From Zobellella endophytica (GTDB taxonomy: Bacteria; Pseudomonadota; Gammaproteobacteria; Enterobacterales; Aeromonadaceae), in NCBI RefSeq assembly GCF_003012775.1, contig NZ_PXYG01000002.1, positions 62,001 through 126,000 of the forward strand: DNA of 64,000 bases, given 5' to 3'. The notes under the pieces are model-generated. The model was given only the letters and a program-made list of their open reading frames with translations. It was not told where the DNA came from and ran no database searches. The position numbers and the translations under genes are program-made. Positions 20,645-31,604 of the stretch are shown here, piece after piece. Every line of letters begins with the position of its first letter. Position 1 is the first letter of the stretch.

Positions 20645-23059
20645 TTAGAAGGTCCGGCCGATATTAAAGTTGAAGATTTCGGTCTTGTCCCCTTTCACTT
20701 CCTTGATCGGGGTGGCCAGCGAGAACACCAGCGGTCCCAGCGGCGACAGCCACTGCATGCTGACCCCGGCGGAGGCCCGGAAGTTGGCCGGGTCGCCGAA
20801 GTCGTAAATCAGCTCGCAGCTGTTGCCAGGGTTACAACCGTCGAAATCGGCGGCATTGTATTCGGTATCCCAGACCGTGCCCACGTCGACGAACAGGCTG
20901 GTGCGCAGCGAGCGTTGCAGATCCTCGCCGGCGAAGGGGGTGGGCAGAATCAGCTCCGCCGAGCCGGCCAGCAGCGCGTTGCCGCCCACCGAGCTGTTCG
21001 AACCCTGGATGCCGACCACGCCGTTTCTCTGGGTGTACACCGCCCGCGGCCCCACCGCATTGCTCTTGAAGCCGCGCAGGGTGCTGAAGCCGCCGGCGTA
21101 GTAGTTCTCGAAGAACGGCAGGCTGTTGTCGTCGCCGTAGCCGTTGCCGTAGGCGGCGCGGAACTTGCCGTGCAGCACCCAGTTGTGCTCCCGGTCGAGC
21201 GGGAAATAATGGGCGTTGTCGAAGCTCAGCTTGTAGTACTGCAGATCCGAGCCCGGCACCGTCACCTTGGTGCTCAGGCTCTGCCGGTTGCCCGAGGTGG
21301 GGAAGAAGCCCCGGTTCAGGGTGTTGCGGGTCCAGCCGGCGCTGATGTCGAAGTTGTCGAAACTGACGTCGCTGGTGCTGCCGTCGTTGTACCGATCCCA
21401 GAAGTTCTGCAGCTGTACATAAATATCCTCGGGCTGCCCCAGGGTATTGTGTTCGTAGCCCAGGCTGAAGTTCAGGCTGTTGGTTTCGTTGATCGGGAAG
21501 CCGCTGAGCAGGCGGGCGCCGTAGGTGGTGCTGTTGTAGTCGATCAGGTTGGCTTCGTCCGGCTCGAACTCCCGGTAGTACAGGCGGCCGCCCAGGCTGA
21601 CCCCGTCGACGGTAAAGTAGGGATCCGTATACTCCAGCGATACGTCCTTGGAGTAGTCGTTCATCTGGGAGTTGATGCCGACGCGGTTGCCGGTACCGAG
21701 GAAGTTCTCCTGCTGCAGGCCGGCCTGGATGCTGAAGCCGGAATCGGTGCCGAAGCCCACCCCGAAGTTGATGGAGCCGGCGGGCTGTTCCTTCACGCTC
21801 ACATCCAGGTCGACCAGGTCGTCTTCACCGGGAATGCGGCGGGTTTCCACCTCCACGTTCTCGAAATAGCCCAGGCGATTGAGCCGGGTGCGGGACTGCT
21901 CGACCTCTTCGCTCGACAGCCAGGTGCCTTCCATCTGGCGCATTTCCCGGCGCAGCACTTCGTCCTTGGTGATGACGTTGCCGCTGAAGTTGATGCGGCG
22001 CACATAGACCCGGCTGCCCGGCTCCACGTTGACGATAAGCTCGATGGTGTTGCCGTCTTCGTCGATCTGCGGGAAGGTGTTGATCTTGGGATAGGCATAA
22101 CCAAAGCGGCCGAGGAACTTGGACAGCACCTCCTCCATGTGGGTCACGTCGGCGGCGGAGTAGAGATCGCCTTCCCGTACCGGTACCAGGGCTTCCAGCT
22201 CGCTGCCGCGGTCGATCAGATCGCCGCGCAGGCTGACGCCGGACACGGTGTACTGCTCGCCTTCTTCCACGTTGAGGGTGATGTAGACCCCTTCCCGGTC
22301 CGGCGACATGGACACCTGGGTCGAGGTGACCTCGGCCTTGAGGTAGCCCCTGTCCCGATAATAGGAACGCAGGGTCTCGATATCGCCGGCCAGCGTCTGC
22401 TTCTGGTAGCGCTGGTCGGCCATGAAGTTCCACCAGGGCACGTCGTCGGACAGCTCCAGCTGGGCCAGCAGCTGCGCTTCGCTGAACGCCTTGTTGCCGA
22501 CGATATTGATCTGCTTGATTTCGGCGGCCGGACCTTCCACGAATTCGAATTTCAGATCGACCCGGTTGCGGGGCAAGGGCGTCAGCACCGCCCGCACGTC
22601 GGCGGAATATTTGCCCACGCCGTAATAGAAGTCTTCCAGCCCCTTCTCGAGCGAGCTCAGGGTGGTGCGATCCAGCGGCTCGCCGACCCGGACCCCGGCC
22701 CCTTCCAGGCTCTCCATCAGCTGCTCTTCCTTGATTTCCTCGTTGCCGCTGAAGCTGATGCCGGCGATGGTCGGCCGTTCGGTGACCTGCACCACCAGCA
22801 CGTCGCCGTCACGCAGCAGCTGTACGTCCTCGAAGTTGCCGGAGGCATAGAGGCTCTTGATCGCCTCGGCCAGCCGGGCGCCGTCAATTTCCTCGCCGAC
22901 CCGTACCGGCAGACTGAGCAGCGCGGCGCCCAGCGTGACCCGCTGCAAGCCGTTGACCTGAATATCCTGGACCACGAAGGGGGTCATGCCGCTCTGCGCC
23001 TGGGCCAGCATGCTGGCGCCCAACAGGCAGGAGGCGGCGAGCGTTTTTTTAACTGCCAT
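20645..23059 (-). CDS. bamA: Outer-membrane protein assembly factor BamA
   Basis: An 804-residue Omp85 protein, the central insertase for outer-membrane beta-barrels. A signal peptide (MAVKKTLAASCLLGASMLAQAQ) leads into five POTRA domains (first: FVVQDIQVNGLQRVTLGAAL). The 16-strand barrel follows, with the lid-loop signature STLRGFKSNAVGPRAVY and a C-terminal phenylalanine in NIGRTF. The ATG at 23059 is preferred because it gives a canonical signal peptide; upstream in-frame codons run into rseP. E. coli BamA has 810 residues. Confidence 0.98.
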   Translation of the reverse strand: MAVKKTLAASCLLGASMLAQAQSGMTPFVVQDIQVNGLQRVTLGAALLSLPVRVGEEIDGARLAEAIKSLYASGNFEDVQLLRDGDVLVVQVTERPTIAGISFSGNEEIKEEQLMESLEGAGVRVGEPLDRTTLSSLEKGLEDFYYGVGKYSADVRAVLTPLPRNRVDLKFEFVEGPAAEIKQINIVGNKAFSEAQLLAQLELSDDVPWWNFMADQRYQKQTLAGDIETLRSYYRDRGYLKAEVTSTQVSMSPDREGVYITLNVEEGEQYTVSGVSLRGDLIDRGSELEALVPVREGDLYSAADVTHMEEVLSKFLGRFGYAYPKINTFPQIDEDGNTIELIVNVEPGSRVYVRRINFSGNVITKDEVLRREMRQMEGTWLSSEEVEQSRTRLNRLGYFENVEVETRRIPGEDDLVDLDVSVKEQPAGSINFGVGFGTDSGFSIQAGLQQENFLGTGNRVGINSQMNDYSKDVSLEYTDPYFTVDGVSLGGRLYYREFEPDEANLIDYNSTTYGARLLSGFPINETNSLNFSLGYEHNTLGQPEDIYVQLQNFWDRYNDGSTSDVSFDNFDISAGWTRNTLNRGFFPTSGNRQSLSTKVTVPGSDLQYYKLSFDNAHYFPLDREHNWVLHGKFRAAYGNGYGDDNSLPFFENYYAGGFSTLRGFKSNAVGPRAVYTQRNGVVGIQGSNSSVGGNALLAGSAELILPTPFAGEDLQRSLRTSLFVDVGTVWDTEYNAADFDGCNPGNSCELIYDFGDPANFRASAGVSMQWLSPLGPLVFSLATPIKEVKGDKTEIFNFNIGRTF

Positions 23060-23090
23060 GGTGTTTGACTTAATCCTTGTGTCGTTCGCC

Positions 23091-24443
23091 CTAGAGGCGA
23101 GCAAAATCATTGAACAGCGCCAGCCCCATCAGCATCAGCAACAGGGCCGCCCCAATTTTAAAGCCAATTTCCTGTATTTTTTCCGGTACCGGGCGGCCGG
23201 TGACCGCTTCCACCAGGTAAAACAACAAGTGGCCGCCGTCGAGTACCGGCAAGGGCAACAGATTGATAATGCCCAGATTCACGCTGACCAGGGCCAGGAA
23301 GCTGAGGAAATACACCAGCCCGAAGTCGGCGCTGGCGCCCGCGCCCTTGGCGATGGAGATGGGGCCGCTCAGGTTGTCAACCGAGACGATGCCGGTCAGC
23401 AGCTTGCCGATCATCTGAAAGGTCAGCACCGTCAGCGCCCAGGTCCGCTCCATGCCCGCCCAGACGGCTTCCAGCGGGCCATAACGGAGTTCGAAGCGGT
23501 ACTGCTCCGGCACCGGCAGCACCTGAGGCGCCAGGCCGGCATAACCGATGACCCTGTCCCGGGTATCCCGCCGCTCCGGAGTCAGCGTCAAACTCAAGGT
23601 CTGACCCGCACGGTCCACCACTAGTTCCATCGGACGCTCGGGAGAGGATTGTACCCGGTCGACAAAATCGGCCCAGGCGGTCAGGGGTTCGCCATCGACC
23701 GTCCGCAGGGTGTCCTCGGGCTGCAGACCGGCGGCGTCGCCCGGGCCGGATGCTACCACATCCGCGATGGTCAGCGTCACCCGCGCCCCTTCCGGCACCA
23801 GCCCGAGGGCGCTGATCGGCGAGGTTTCATCCGGGTTGAACTGCCACAGCGCCAGCGGAACCGGCTGCTCGCTCACCCGGCCGGTATCGGGCTCGCGCAC
23901 CTCGAAGCGGGTCTGCTCCTCGCCCAGGCGGGCAATCAGGGCAAAGTTGACGTCCTCCCAGGTACGCACCTCGCGGCCGTCGATGGCCAGGATCTCCATG
24001 CCCGGCGCCAAGCCGCCCTGGGCGGCGGGCGAGCCGGGCGTTACGTCGTTCAGCACCGGTTTCACCGCCGGCACACCGATCATGAACATCAGCCAGAAGG
24101 CGAACACGGCAAACAGGAAATTGGCCATGGGCCCGGCCACCACTATCGCCATCCGCGCCCATACCGATTTGCTGTCGAAGGCCTGATGACGCTGCTCGGG
24201 GGGGATCTCGTCCACCCGGCCGTCGAGCATCTTGACATAACCGCCGAGCGGTATCATCGCCACCACGTATTCGGTGCCGTCCTTGCCCATCCGTCGCCAG
24301 ATGGGCTTGCCGAAGCCGATGGAAAAACGCTCCACCCTGACCCCGTTGCGCCGGGCCACCCAGAAGTGGCCGAATTCGTGCACCGCCACCAATATCCCCA
24401 GCGCGACGATAAAGGCGCCCAGGTTCCACAATACGCCTGTCAT
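23091..24443 (-). CDS. rseP: Site-2 intramembrane zinc protease RseP
   Basis: A 450-residue S2P metalloprotease of the inner membrane. The zinc motif HEFGH is at 22-26 in the first membrane helix and the third ligand is in [15 protein letters not shown] near the C-terminus. Two PDZ domains lie between. In E. coli RseP cleaves anti-sigma RseA to release sigma-E and also clears signal peptides. Placement directly before bamA links sensing and assembly of outer-membrane proteins. Its ATG overlaps the dxr stop (ATGA). Confidence 0.98.
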   Translation of the reverse strand: MTGVLWNLGAFIVALGILVAVHEFGHFWVARRNGVRVERFSIGFGKPIWRRMGKDGTEYVVAMIPLGGYVKMLDGRVDEIPPEQRHQAFDSKSVWARMAIVVAGPMANFLFAVFAFWLMFMIGVPAVKPVLNDVTPGSPAAQGGLAPGMEILAIDGREVRTWEDVNFALIARLGEEQTRFEVREPDTGRVSEQPVPLALWQFNPDETSPISALGLVPEGARVTLTIADVVASGPGDAAGLQPEDTLRTVDGEPLTAWADFVDRVQSSPERPMELVVDRAGQTLSLTLTPERRDTRDRVIGYAGLAPQVLPVPEQYRFELRYGPLEAVWAGMERTWALTVLTFQMIGKLLTGIVSVDNLSGPISIAKGAGASADFGLVYFLSFLALVSVNLGIINLLPLPVLDGGHLLFYLVEAVTGRPVPEKIQEIGFKIGAALLLMLMGLALFNDFARL

Positions 24444-25633
24444 GATCGTCTCCCGATAATTTCCCGTGCCAGCCGGCGTGCCTGCCGGTCCAGCGCCAGT
24501 ATTTCTTCCAGGCTGCCTACCCTGGTTAGACCCAGTTTTTCCACTATGGTCTCGTTAACGACGGCAATCGCCGCATAATCCAGTCCGCCGGCCAGGAAGG
24601 CCGCGACCGCCTCTTCGTTGGCGGCGTTGAGGGTGGTGGTCGCCCCCTGCCCGGCCTCGCAGGCGGCCATGGCCAGGGCCAGGCAGGGATAGCGGGCCAG
24701 ATCCGGCGCCATGAAGGTCAGTTCACCCAGCCGGCAGAAATCCAGCGGGGCCACCCCGGAATGGATGCGTTCCGGCCAGGCCAGCGCATGGGCGATGGGG
24801 GTCATCATATCCGGCTGGCCGAGCTGGGCCAAGACGGAACCGTCTGAATACTGCACCATGGAGTGGATCACCGACTGGGGATGGATCACCACCTCCAGCT
24901 GCGCCGCGCTGGCATTGAACAGCCAGCGCGCCTCTATGTATTCCAGCCCCTTGTTCATCATGGTGGCCGAGTCCACCGAGATCTTGGGTCCCATCGACCA
25001 GTTGGGGTGGGCCACCGCCTGGGCCGGTGTGACCCGCGCCAGCTCGTCCAGTGGGGTATAACGGAAGGGACCGCCCGAGCCGGTCAGCAGTATCTTGCCG
25101 ATACCGGCATCGAGCAGGCTGCCCCGCCCCGGCGTCTGCTGCAGCCCGGGTGGCAGGCACTGGAAGATGGCATTGTGCTCGCTGTCCACCGGCAGCAGGC
25201 GGGCGCCGTAACGGTGCACCGCCTCGATAAACAGCTCGCCGCTCATCACCAGCGCTTCCTTGTTGGCCAGCAACACCCGCTTGCCGGTTTTCACCGCCGC
25301 CAGGGTCGGCAACAGGCCGGCGGCGCCGACGATGGCGGCCATGACGGTGGTCACCTCCGGCTCCGCCGCCACCTCGCACAGGGCCTGGGCGCCGCTCAGT
25401 ACCCGGGTGGCACTGCCCTGCTCCGCCAGCAGGCCGCGCAGGATGCGGGCGGCCCCCTCGTCGGCCATCACCGCGTAGCGCGGCGCAAACTCGAGGCAGT
25501 CGGTCAGCATCTGTCCGGTCTGGTGGTTCGCGGTCAGCGCAAACACCCGGAACCGCCCGGGATGGCAGCGTACCACCGCCAGGGTGCTCTGGCCGATAGA
25601 GCCGGTGGCCCCCAGTATGGTCAAAGACTCCAT
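24440..25633 (-). CDS. dxr: 1-deoxy-D-xylulose-5-phosphate reductoisomerase
   Basis: A 397-residue enzyme of the MEP isoprenoid pathway, converting DXP to MEP with NADPH and a divalent metal. The Rossmann motif [13 protein letters not shown] opens the protein. Active-site blocks include [35 protein letters not shown] and [17 protein letters not shown]. The ATG at 25633 has AGGAG five bases upstream; a longer frame continues upstream into cdsA and is discarded. E. coli Dxr has 398 residues. Its product ultimately feeds UppS, encoded two genes upstream. Confidence 0.98.
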   Translation of the reverse strand: MESLTILGATGSIGQSTLAVVRCHPGRFRVFALTANHQTGQMLTDCLEFAPRYAVMADEGAARILRGLLAEQGSATRVLSGAQALCEVAAEPEVTTVMAAIVGAAGLLPTLAAVKTGKRVLLANKEALVMSGELFIEAVHRYGARLLPVDSEHNAIFQCLPPGLQQTPGRGSLLDAGIGKILLTGSGGPFRYTPLDELARVTPAQAVAHPNWSMGPKISVDSATMMNKGLEYIEARWLFNASAAQLEVVIHPQSVIHSMVQYSDGSVLAQLGQPDMMTPIAHALAWPERIHSGVAPLDFCRLGELTFMAPDLARYPCLALAMAACEAGQGATTTLNAANEEAVAAFLAGGLDYAAIAVVNETIVEKLGLTRVGSLEEILALDRQARRLAREIIGRRS

Positions 25634-25641
25634 CGATACTC

Positions 25642-26490
25642 CTAGCTCAGCAAGCGGACGACAACAACAAAGACCGGCAAGGCGGCGGTGAGGCTGTCGA
25701 TCCTGTCCATCACCCCGCCGTGCCCCGGCAGTATATGGCCGGAATCCTTGATCCCGGCCTCCCGCTTGAACATGCTTTCCACCAGGTCGCCGAGCACCGA
25801 GGCGAACACCGCCACCACCGAGGCCAGCAGCAGCACCAGGCTCTCGCTCATCGGCAACGCCATGGCCCGGGTCACCACCAGCGCCAGCACGCTGGCCGCC
25901 GCCACCCCGCCGACCATGCCCTCGATGGTCTTGCCCGGGCTGACATTGGGGCAGAGCTTGTGGCGGCCCATGGCCTTGCCGACGAAATAGGCGCCGGTGT
26001 CCGCCACCCACACCAGCGACATCACGAACAACAGCAACCAGGCACCGAAATAGCTGCTTTGCTCATACTGATAACTGCGCAGCACCAGCAGCGCCCAGAA
26101 AAAGGGGATCAGGCTGAGCAGGGCAAATACCGCCTTCAGCCACAGCTGATCGCGCCAGAACCCGGCGCTGCGGGGATAACCCAGCACCAGCACCAGGGAC
26201 AGCAGCCACCAGCCGGCGCCACCATAGAGCACCAGCGCCACGACGCCATGCAGATCCGGCGACCAGATCTGCTCGATGGGCACCATCGCCATCAGCGCGA
26301 TCAGCACCAGCGCCAGGGACACCATCACCACGTTCGCCTTGCGACTGTCGATAAAACGCCCCCACTCGCGGCCGGCCAGCAGGAACACCCCGGTGGCGAA
26401 CAGGGCAAAGAACGGCAACGGCAACAGGAAGATGGCGGCCAGCACCAGGGGGATCAGGCACAGGGCCGTGATAATACGAAGCTTCAGCAA
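25642..26490 (-). CDS. cdsA: Phosphatidate cytidylyltransferase
   Basis: A 282-residue polytopic inner-membrane enzyme making CDP-diacylglycerol, the precursor of all phospholipids. Roughly eight hydrophobic segments are visible, and the CDS signature spans [14 protein letters not shown] and ends [18 protein letters not shown]. The start is likely TTG at 26490 ([18 protein letters not shown]), with AGGA six bases upstream; longer in-frame candidates overlap uppS. E. coli CdsA has 285 residues. Confidence 0.95.
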   Translation of the reverse strand: MLKLRIITALCLIPLVLAAIFLLPLPFFALFATGVFLLAGREWGRFIDSRKANVVMVSLALVLIALMAMVPIEQIWSPDLHGVVALVLYGGAGWWLLSLVLVLGYPRSAGFWRDQLWLKAVFALLSLIPFFWALLVLRSYQYEQSSYFGAWLLLFVMSLVWVADTGAYFVGKAMGRHKLCPNVSPGKTIEGMVGGVAAASVLALVVTRAMALPMSESLVLLLASVVAVFASVLGDLVESMFKREAGIKDSGHILPGHGGVMDRIDSLTAALPVFVVVVRLLS

Positions 26491-26506
26491 GAAATATCCT
26501 CTCTCG

Positions 26507-27274
26507 TTATGGCTGGCTGTCGGCCACCAGGGCACGGATTTGTGCCCCGGTACAACCGAAACGGCGTTCTCGTCCGACGAAGGCGGCCACCGCCTCGCTG
26601 AAGGAGTCCTCGCCAAAGTCAGGCCAGAGTACGGGGGTAAAATACAGCTCGGCGTAGGCTAGTTGCCAAAGCAGAAAGTTGCTGATGCGCTGTTCGCCAC
26701 CGGTGCGCACCAGCAGGTCGACCGGCGCCAGATCGGCCAGGCCCATCAGCGCATCCAGGTGTTGTTCGGTAATCTCGCCGGGGGCCAGCTCGCCGGCGGC
26801 CACCCGCTCACCCAGGCGGCGGCAGGCCTGGGTGATGTCCCAGCGGCCGCCGTAGTTGGCAGCGATATTCAGGGTCAGGCCGGTATTGGCGGCGGTCAGC
26901 GCCTCCGCATCGGCTATCTTGCGCTGCAGCTGCGTGCTGAAGGCGGTTCTGTCGCCGATAATGCGCAGGCGGATATTGTTGCGATGCAGCTTGCGCACTT
27001 CCGAACCCAGCACCGCGGCAAACAGGCTCATCAGGGCGCTGACTTCGTCCTCCGGCCGGCGCCAGTTTTCACTGGAGAAGGCGAACAGGGTCAGGGCATC
27101 GAGCTTGAGTTTGTAGGCGAAGGTGACCGCCTCGCGTACCGCCTTGACGCCGGCCTTATGGCCGGACACCCGCAGTTTGCCGCGTTGTTCGGCCCAGCGG
27201 CCGTTGCCGTCCATGATGATGGCGACGTGGCGGGGTAACTGGGATTGACCGTCGAATGCTGCCGTTGCTGGCAT
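26507..27274 (-). CDS. uppS: Undecaprenyl diphosphate synthase
   Basis: A 255-residue cis-prenyltransferase that extends farnesyl diphosphate to C55, the lipid carrier for peptidoglycan and O-antigen. The diagnostic [17 protein letters not shown] is near residue 20, with [11 protein letters not shown] and the C-terminal [20 protein letters not shown]. The ATG at 27274 has AGGAG seven bases upstream. Located between frr and cdsA as in E. coli (ispU, 253 residues). Confidence 0.97.
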   Translation of the reverse strand: MPATAAFDGQSQLPRHVAIIMDGNGRWAEQRGKLRVSGHKAGVKAVREAVTFAYKLKLDALTLFAFSSENWRRPEDEVSALMSLFAAVLGSEVRKLHRNNIRLRIIGDRTAFSTQLQRKIADAEALTAANTGLTLNIAANYGGRWDITQACRRLGERVAAGELAPGEITEQHLDALMGLADLAPVDLLVRTGGEQRISNFLLWQLAYAELYFTPVLWPDFGEDSFSEAVAAFVGRERRFGCTGAQIRALVADSQP

Positions 27275-27284
27275 TGAATCACTC

Positions 27285-27323
27285 CTGCACAAAGACAAAC
27301 GCCGTGCAGGCAGCTACACGGCG
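27285..27323 (-). terminator. Probable intrinsic terminator after frr
   Basis: On the minus strand the stem CGCCGTG...CACGGCG (27323-27300) is followed by TTTGTCTTTG. Moderate strength; uppS may receive read-through. Confidence 0.55.
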
Positions 27324-27348
27324 TCGGCTACTATACCTGATGTAAGTA

Positions 27349-27906
27349 TCAGATTTCCATTAACTCTTTCTCTTTGGCGGCGAGCGCTTCGTCCACCTGC
27401 TTGATGTAGAGATCGGTCAGTTTCTGGATGTCGTCCTGGGCGCGGCGGTCGTCGTCCTCGGAAATTTCCTTGTCTTTCAACAGCGCCTTCAGATCGCTGT
27501 TGGCATCGCGGCGGATGTTGCGGATGGCCACCCGGCCCTGCTCCGCCTCGCCGCGCACCACCTTGATCAGGTCCTTGCGACGTTCTTCGGTCAGCGCCGG
27601 CAGCGGAATACGGATGGTGGTGCCGGCGCTGGAGGGGTTCAGGCCCAGGTCGGACATCATGATGGCCTTTTCCACCGCCTGGATCATGGAACGGTCGAAC
27701 ACCGTTACCGCCAGGGTGCGGGAGTCTTCGGTGGTAACGTTGCCCATCTGCTTGAGCGGGGTGGAAGCCCCGTAGTAATCCACGTAGATGGTATCGAGCA
27801 GGCTGGGGTGGGCCCGGCCGGTACGCACCTTGTTCATCTGACCTTTCAGCGCTTCCACGCTTTTTTCCATACGCACTTTGGCGTCGTTCTTAATCTCGTT
27901 AATCAC
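27349..27906 (-). CDS. frr: Ribosome recycling factor
   Basis: A 185-residue factor that, with EF-G, splits post-termination ribosomes. The full family sequence is seen from [20 protein letters not shown] through [13 protein letters not shown] and [16 protein letters not shown] to the C-terminal helix. Length equals E. coli Frr (185). It lies 45 bases after pyrH, in the rpsB-tsf-pyrH-frr order. Confidence 0.98.
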   Translation of the reverse strand: MINEIKNDAKVRMEKSVEALKGQMNKVRTGRAHPSLLDTIYVDYYGASTPLKQMGNVTTEDSRTLAVTVFDRSMIQAVEKAIMMSDLGLNPSSAGTTIRIPLPALTEERRKDLIKVVRGEAEQGRVAIRNIRRDANSDLKALLKDKEISEDDDRRAQDDIQKLTDLYIKQVDEALAAKEKELMEI

Positions 27907-27951
27907 TGTCTTTATCCTATGGCTATGGCTTGAAGAGGCAGCGCCCGCGAA

Positions 27952-28680
27952 TTATTTACGACAGATAAGGGTCCCTTCGGTTTCCCCCATCACGGCACGT
28001 CGCAGCGCGCCCGGCTTATTCATATTAAACACCCGGATCGGCAGGTTGTGATCCCGGGCCAGGGTAAAGGCGGCCAGATCCATGACTTTCAGCTCACGAT
28101 CCAGCACTTCGTCATAATCCAGATGATGGTAGAGTTCGGCGTCCGGGTTCTTCATCGGATCTTCGCTGAACACCCCGTCCACCTTGGTGGCCTTCAATAC
28201 TACGTCGGCTTCAATTTCAATACCACGCAAACAGGCGGCCGAGTCGGTAGTAAAGAAGGGGTTGCCGGTGCCGGCGGAGAAAATCACCACCCGGCCCTTG
28301 CGCAGCAGGCTGATGGCTTCCGCCCAGTTGTACGCGTCGCACATGCCTTCCAGGGTAATGGCGGACATCAGGCGAGCATTCACATAAGCACGGTGCAGGG
28401 CATCGCGCATGGCCAGGCCGTTCATCACGGTCGCCAACATACCCATGTGGTCGCCCACCACGCGGTTCATTCCCGCCTTGGCCAGGCCCGCACCACGAAA
28501 CAGATTGCCACCGCCGATCACCAGACCGACCTGTACGCCCAGTTCAACCAGTTCCTTGATTTCCTGAGCCATACGCTCCAGTACGGCGGGGTCGATACCA
28601 AAGCCTTCTTCTCCTTGCAGCGCCTCGCCGCTCAGTTTAAGAAGAATGCGTCTGTATGCGGGTTTAGGATTGGTACTCAT
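27952..28680 (-). CDS. pyrH: Uridylate kinase (UMP kinase)
   Basis: A 242-residue hexameric amino-acid-kinase-fold enzyme phosphorylating UMP to UDP, activated by GTP and inhibited by UTP. Motifs [40 protein letters not shown] and the uridine-binding [17 protein letters not shown] are present. E. coli PyrH has 241 residues. Separated from tsf by a hairpin-containing 70-base spacer. Confidence 0.98.
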   Translation of the reverse strand: MSTNPKPAYRRILLKLSGEALQGEEGFGIDPAVLERMAQEIKELVELGVQVGLVIGGGNLFRGAGLAKAGMNRVVGDHMGMLATVMNGLAMRDALHRAYVNARLMSAITLEGMCDAYNWAEAISLLRKGRVVIFSAGTGNPFFTTDSAACLRGIEIEADVVLKATKVDGVFSEDPMKNPDAELYHHLDYDEVLDRELKVMDLAAFTLARDHNLPIRVFNMNKPGALRRAVMGETEGTLICRK

Positions 28681-28703
28681 GCTTTCTATTCCTGGTCATA
28701 GAA

Positions 28704-28727
28704 AGACCGCGACGGGTGTCGCGGTCT
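28704..28727 (-). terminator. Hairpin between tsf and pyrH, possible weak terminator
   Basis: AGACCGCGAC and its complement GTCGCGGTCT form a 10-bp stem with a four-base loop. The following minus-strand sequence (TTCTATGACC) is only mildly T-rich, so partial termination or mRNA protection is more likely than a full stop. Confidence 0.5.
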
Positions 28728-28750
28728 GGATAGCATTAAAATAGCGGGGA

Positions 28751-29629
28751 TTAACCCTTGGCGGCAGCGATTTGCGCCTGAACTTCAGCAGCGAAGTCTT
28801 CTTCTTTACGCTCGATACCTTCACCCACTTCGAAGCGGACGAAGCCCAGGGCATCGGCGCCCTTCTGCTTCAGTACGTCGGCCACGGAAACGGACGGATC
28901 CTTGACGAACGGCTGGCCGGTCAGGGAGATTTCGCCGGTGAACTTCTTCATGCGGCCTTCCACCATCTTCTCGGCGATCTCTTTCGGCTTGCCGGAGTTG
29001 ATGGCGATGTCCACCTGAATTTCACGCTCTTTGGCCACCACGTCCTCGGACACGTCTTCGGGCTTGACGAACTGCGGGTTGCAGGCAGCCACGTGCATGG
29101 CCACGTCTTTGGCCACTTCTTCATCACCGCCTTTCAGGTTGGCGATAACGCCGATGCGGGTACCGTGCAGGTAGGTGGTCAGGTTGTCGCCTTCCACCAG
29201 CACGATGCGGCGCAGGCTCATGTTTTCACCGATCTTGGCGATCAGGTTGGTCAGCGTCAGTTCAACGCTTTCGCCGTTTTCGTACTCGGCCGCTTTCAGC
29301 GCGCCCAGATCATTGATTTTGTTTGCCAGTGCGATATCGGCAATCTTGTCGCCAAAGGCGCGGAAACCGGCATCCTTGGCCACGAAGTCGGTTTCGCTGT
29401 TCAGCTCGATCATCACGGCGGTGTTGCCGGCCTGACGCATCAGGATGATGCCTTCGGCGGCGATACGACCGGCTTTCTTGGCGGCTTTGGCCTGGCCGGA
29501 CTTACGCATGTCTTCGATGGCCAGCTCGATGTCGCCGTTGGCTTCGGTCAGGGCTTTTTTACAATCCATCATGCCGGCGCCAGTGCGCTCACGCAGTTCT
29601 TTTACCAGGGCGGCGGTAATAGTTGCCAT
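28751..29629 (-). CDS. tsf: Translation elongation factor Ts
   Basis: A 292-residue nucleotide exchange factor for EF-Tu. The N-terminal UBA-like domain ([21 protein letters not shown]) and the TDFV signature ([12 protein letters not shown]) are intact. The C-terminal module ([20 protein letters not shown]) is complete. E. coli Tsf has 283 residues. It follows rpsB with a 108-base spacer containing a GC-rich hairpin (around 29663-29680) that may attenuate rpsB transcripts. Confidence 0.98.
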   Translation of the reverse strand: MATITAALVKELRERTGAGMMDCKKALTEANGDIELAIEDMRKSGQAKAAKKAGRIAAEGIILMRQAGNTAVMIELNSETDFVAKDAGFRAFGDKIADIALANKINDLGALKAAEYENGESVELTLTNLIAKIGENMSLRRIVLVEGDNLTTYLHGTRIGVIANLKGGDEEVAKDVAMHVAACNPQFVKPEDVSEDVVAKEREIQVDIAINSGKPKEIAEKMVEGRMKKFTGEISLTGQPFVKDPSVSVADVLKQKGADALGFVRFEVGEGIERKEEDFAAEVQAQIAAAKG

Positions 29630-29737
29630 GTCTCATTTCCTCGGTCTTGGTCTACAAGAAAACAGGGGCACGAGGCCCCCGTTAACCCATTACTTGCGTA
29701 TGGTTAATAAAGGCTTAAGCGTCACGCTCAGACTTTA

Positions 29738-30463
29738 TTATTCTTCAACGACGTAGTTGTCTTCGGCTTGCACGGCCAAGTCTTGCGCACGGGCAGCGGT
29801 CACGGCGCTAGCAGCGGCGTTCAGGTACAGCTGAACGGCGCGGATGGCGTCATCGTTACCGGGAACGATGTAGTCGATGCCGTCCGGGTTAGAGTTGGTG
29901 TCCACTACCGCAACCACAGGAATGCCCAGGTTGTTGGCTTCCTTGATGGCGATGTGCTCGTGATCGGCGTCGATAACGAACAATACGTCGGGCAGACCGC
30001 CCATGTCCTTGATACCGCCCAGGGATTTCTCCAGCTTTTCCATTTCGCGAGTACGCATCAGCGCCTCTTTCTTGGTCAGCTTGTCGAAGGTACCGTCTTG
30101 AGACTGGATTTCCAGCTCTTTCAGGCGGCTGATGGATTGACGTACAGTTTTCCAGTTGGTCAGCATGCCACCCAACCAGCGGTGGTTGACATAGTACTGA
30201 TCACAGTTGGTAGCGGCTTCTTTAACGGCTTCAGAGGCTGCGCGCTTGGTACCAACAAACAGGATTTTACCTTTCTTGGAAGCAACGCTGCCCAGATAGT
30301 TCAGGGCGTCGTTGAACATAGGTACTGTTTTTTCCAGGTTGATGATGTGAACCCGGTTGCTGGCGCCGAAAATGAAGGGCTTCATCTTGGGGTTCCAGAA
30401 ACGGGTCTGGTGACCGAAGTGAACGCCCGCTTTCAGCATGTCGCGCATAGATACTTGTGCCAT
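29738..30463 (-). CDS. rpsB: 30S ribosomal protein S2
   Basis: A 241-residue ribosomal protein of the 30S subunit, same length as in E. coli. It begins [20 protein letters not shown] and contains the S2 signature block [22 protein letters not shown]. The ATG at 30463 has GAGG five bases upstream. A longer frame would translate the structured leader and is rejected. In E. coli S2 represses the rpsB-tsf operon by binding this leader. Confidence 0.98.
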   Translation of the reverse strand: MAQVSMRDMLKAGVHFGHQTRFWNPKMKPFIFGASNRVHIINLEKTVPMFNDALNYLGSVASKKGKILFVGTKRAASEAVKEAATNCDQYYVNHRWLGGMLTNWKTVRQSISRLKELEIQSQDGTFDKLTKKEALMRTREMEKLEKSLGGIKDMGGLPDVLFVIDADHEHIAIKEANNLGIPVVAVVDTNSNPDGIDYIVPGNDDAIRAVQLYLNAAASAVTAARAQDLAVQAEDNYVVEE

Positions 30464-30609
30464 GATTTCCTCTAAATAAGTGTATTGGGTTAGGCCTCCA
30501 CACATCCCATGGCTCCGACCCGAGGGCACCCTGGAGCATGTGCCGATGTGTGTGTGTGTTAAAAAGTGAATGTATGTGACGACCAAGACCCGCAGGCATG
30601 GCTGTCACG
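30464..30609 (-). promoter_or_regulatory. Candidate rpsB leader RNA (S2 autoregulatory element)
   Basis: The roughly 146-base untranslated leader before rpsB contains paired GC-rich segments, for example GGGTGCCCTCGGGTCGGAGC and GTGGAGGCCTAACCC. This looks like the S2-binding leader described in gammaproteobacteria. The assignment rests on position and resemblance, not on a covariance-model match. Confidence 0.55.
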
Positions 30610-30624
30610 GCGCGCTTTATACCA
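30608..30624 (-). promoter_or_regulatory. Extended -10 promoter of rpsB-tsf with GC-rich discriminator
   Basis: The minus strand reads TGGTATAAAGCGCGCCG: a TGn extended -10, TATAAA, and a GCGCGCC discriminator of the type under stringent (ppGpp) control. E. coli rpsB has the same extended -10 design. The -35 is weak (CTGGCG, 18 bases upstream). Confidence 0.65.
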
Positions 30625-30796
30625 TAAATCCCCACCATGCGCCAGCCGGGACGCCAATTTGGCCGGCCCCGCCATACTGGAAGTTCTGTTCGCTTGGCGT
30701 TAAACTTTCGTCCCCTTTGTATCGGGCTATCCGATAACCGCCCCCCGGAATCAAGCCAGAGCAGACAGACTCGGGCGCCAACAAACAGAGACGAGT

Positions 30797-31582
30797 ATGA
30801 GCATAGTCATAAAAACCGCGGAAGAAGTAGAAAAAATGCGCGTGGCCGGCCGTCTGGCTGCCGAGGTACTGGAGATGATCGAGCCCCACGTGAAGGCCGG
30901 CATCACCACCGACGAGTTGAACCGGATCTGCCATGACTATATCGTCAACGAACAGCGGGCTATTCCCGCACCGTTGAACTACCACGGCTTCCCCAAGTCC
31001 ATCTGCACCTCGGTCAACCATGTGATTTGCCACGGCATTCCGTCCGACAAGAAACTGAAGGACGGTGACATCCTCAATATCGACATCACGGTGATCAAGG
31101 ACGGCTACCACGGCGACACTTCCAAAATGTTCCTGGTCGGCAAGCCCAGCATCATGGCCGAACGGCTGTGCCGGGTGACCCAGGAATGCATGGAAATCGG
31201 CATTAAAATGGTGAAACACGGGGTGCGCCTGGGGGACATCGGCGCCGCCATCCAGCAGCACGCGGAGGCTCACAACTATTCGGTGGTGCGGGAGTACTGC
31301 GGTCACGGCATCGGCAGTGAGTTCCACGAGGAGCCCCAGGTGCTGCACTACGGCAAGCCGGGCACCGGCGAGATGCTGGAAGCCGGCATGTGCCTGACCA
31401 TAGAGCCGATGATCAACGTGGGCAAGCGCCACAGCAAGATGCTGGGCGACGGCTGGACAGTGGTGACCAAGGACCGCAGTCTCTCCGCCCAGTACGAGCA
31501 CACCATACTGGTGACCGAGGACGGCTGCGAAGTGCTGACTCTGCGCCCGGACGACCACCTGCCGCGTATTATCAAGGCGTGA
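30797..31582 (+). CDS. map: Type I methionine aminopeptidase
   Basis: A 261-residue dimetal pita-bread enzyme that removes the initiator methionine. The five metal ligands are visible in order: Asp in NIDITVIKDG, Asp in HGDTSKMF, His in GHGIGSEFHEEP, Glu in LTIEPMI and Glu in YEHTILVTEDG. Divergent from rpsB, as in E. coli (264 residues). The 333-base divergent spacer holds the rpsB leader and promoter on one side and about 170 bases before map with no strong consensus promoter. glnD, the usual next gene, is absent; a repeat element and icd follow. Confidence 0.97.
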   Translation: MSIVIKTAEEVEKMRVAGRLAAEVLEMIEPHVKAGITTDELNRICHDYIVNEQRAIPAPLNYHGFPKSICTSVNHVICHGIPSDKKLKDGDILNIDITVIKDGYHGDTSKMFLVGKPSIMAERLCRVTQECMEIGIKMVKHGVRLGDIGAAIQQHAEAHNYSVVREYCGHGIGSEFHEEPQVLHYGKPGTGEMLEAGMCLTIEPMINVGKRHSKMLGDGWTVVTKDRSLSAQYEHTILVTEDGCEVLTLRPDDHLPRIIKA

Positions 31583-31604
31583 AGCAGCGCCGCCTGCGCC
31601 CCCG

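Noticed and set aside
20174-23068. An open frame of 964 codons on the plus strand opposite bamA and skp
   Set aside because: Antisense artefact of GC-rich coding sequence. It runs straight through two unrelated genes and the repeat spacer, which a real gene would not.
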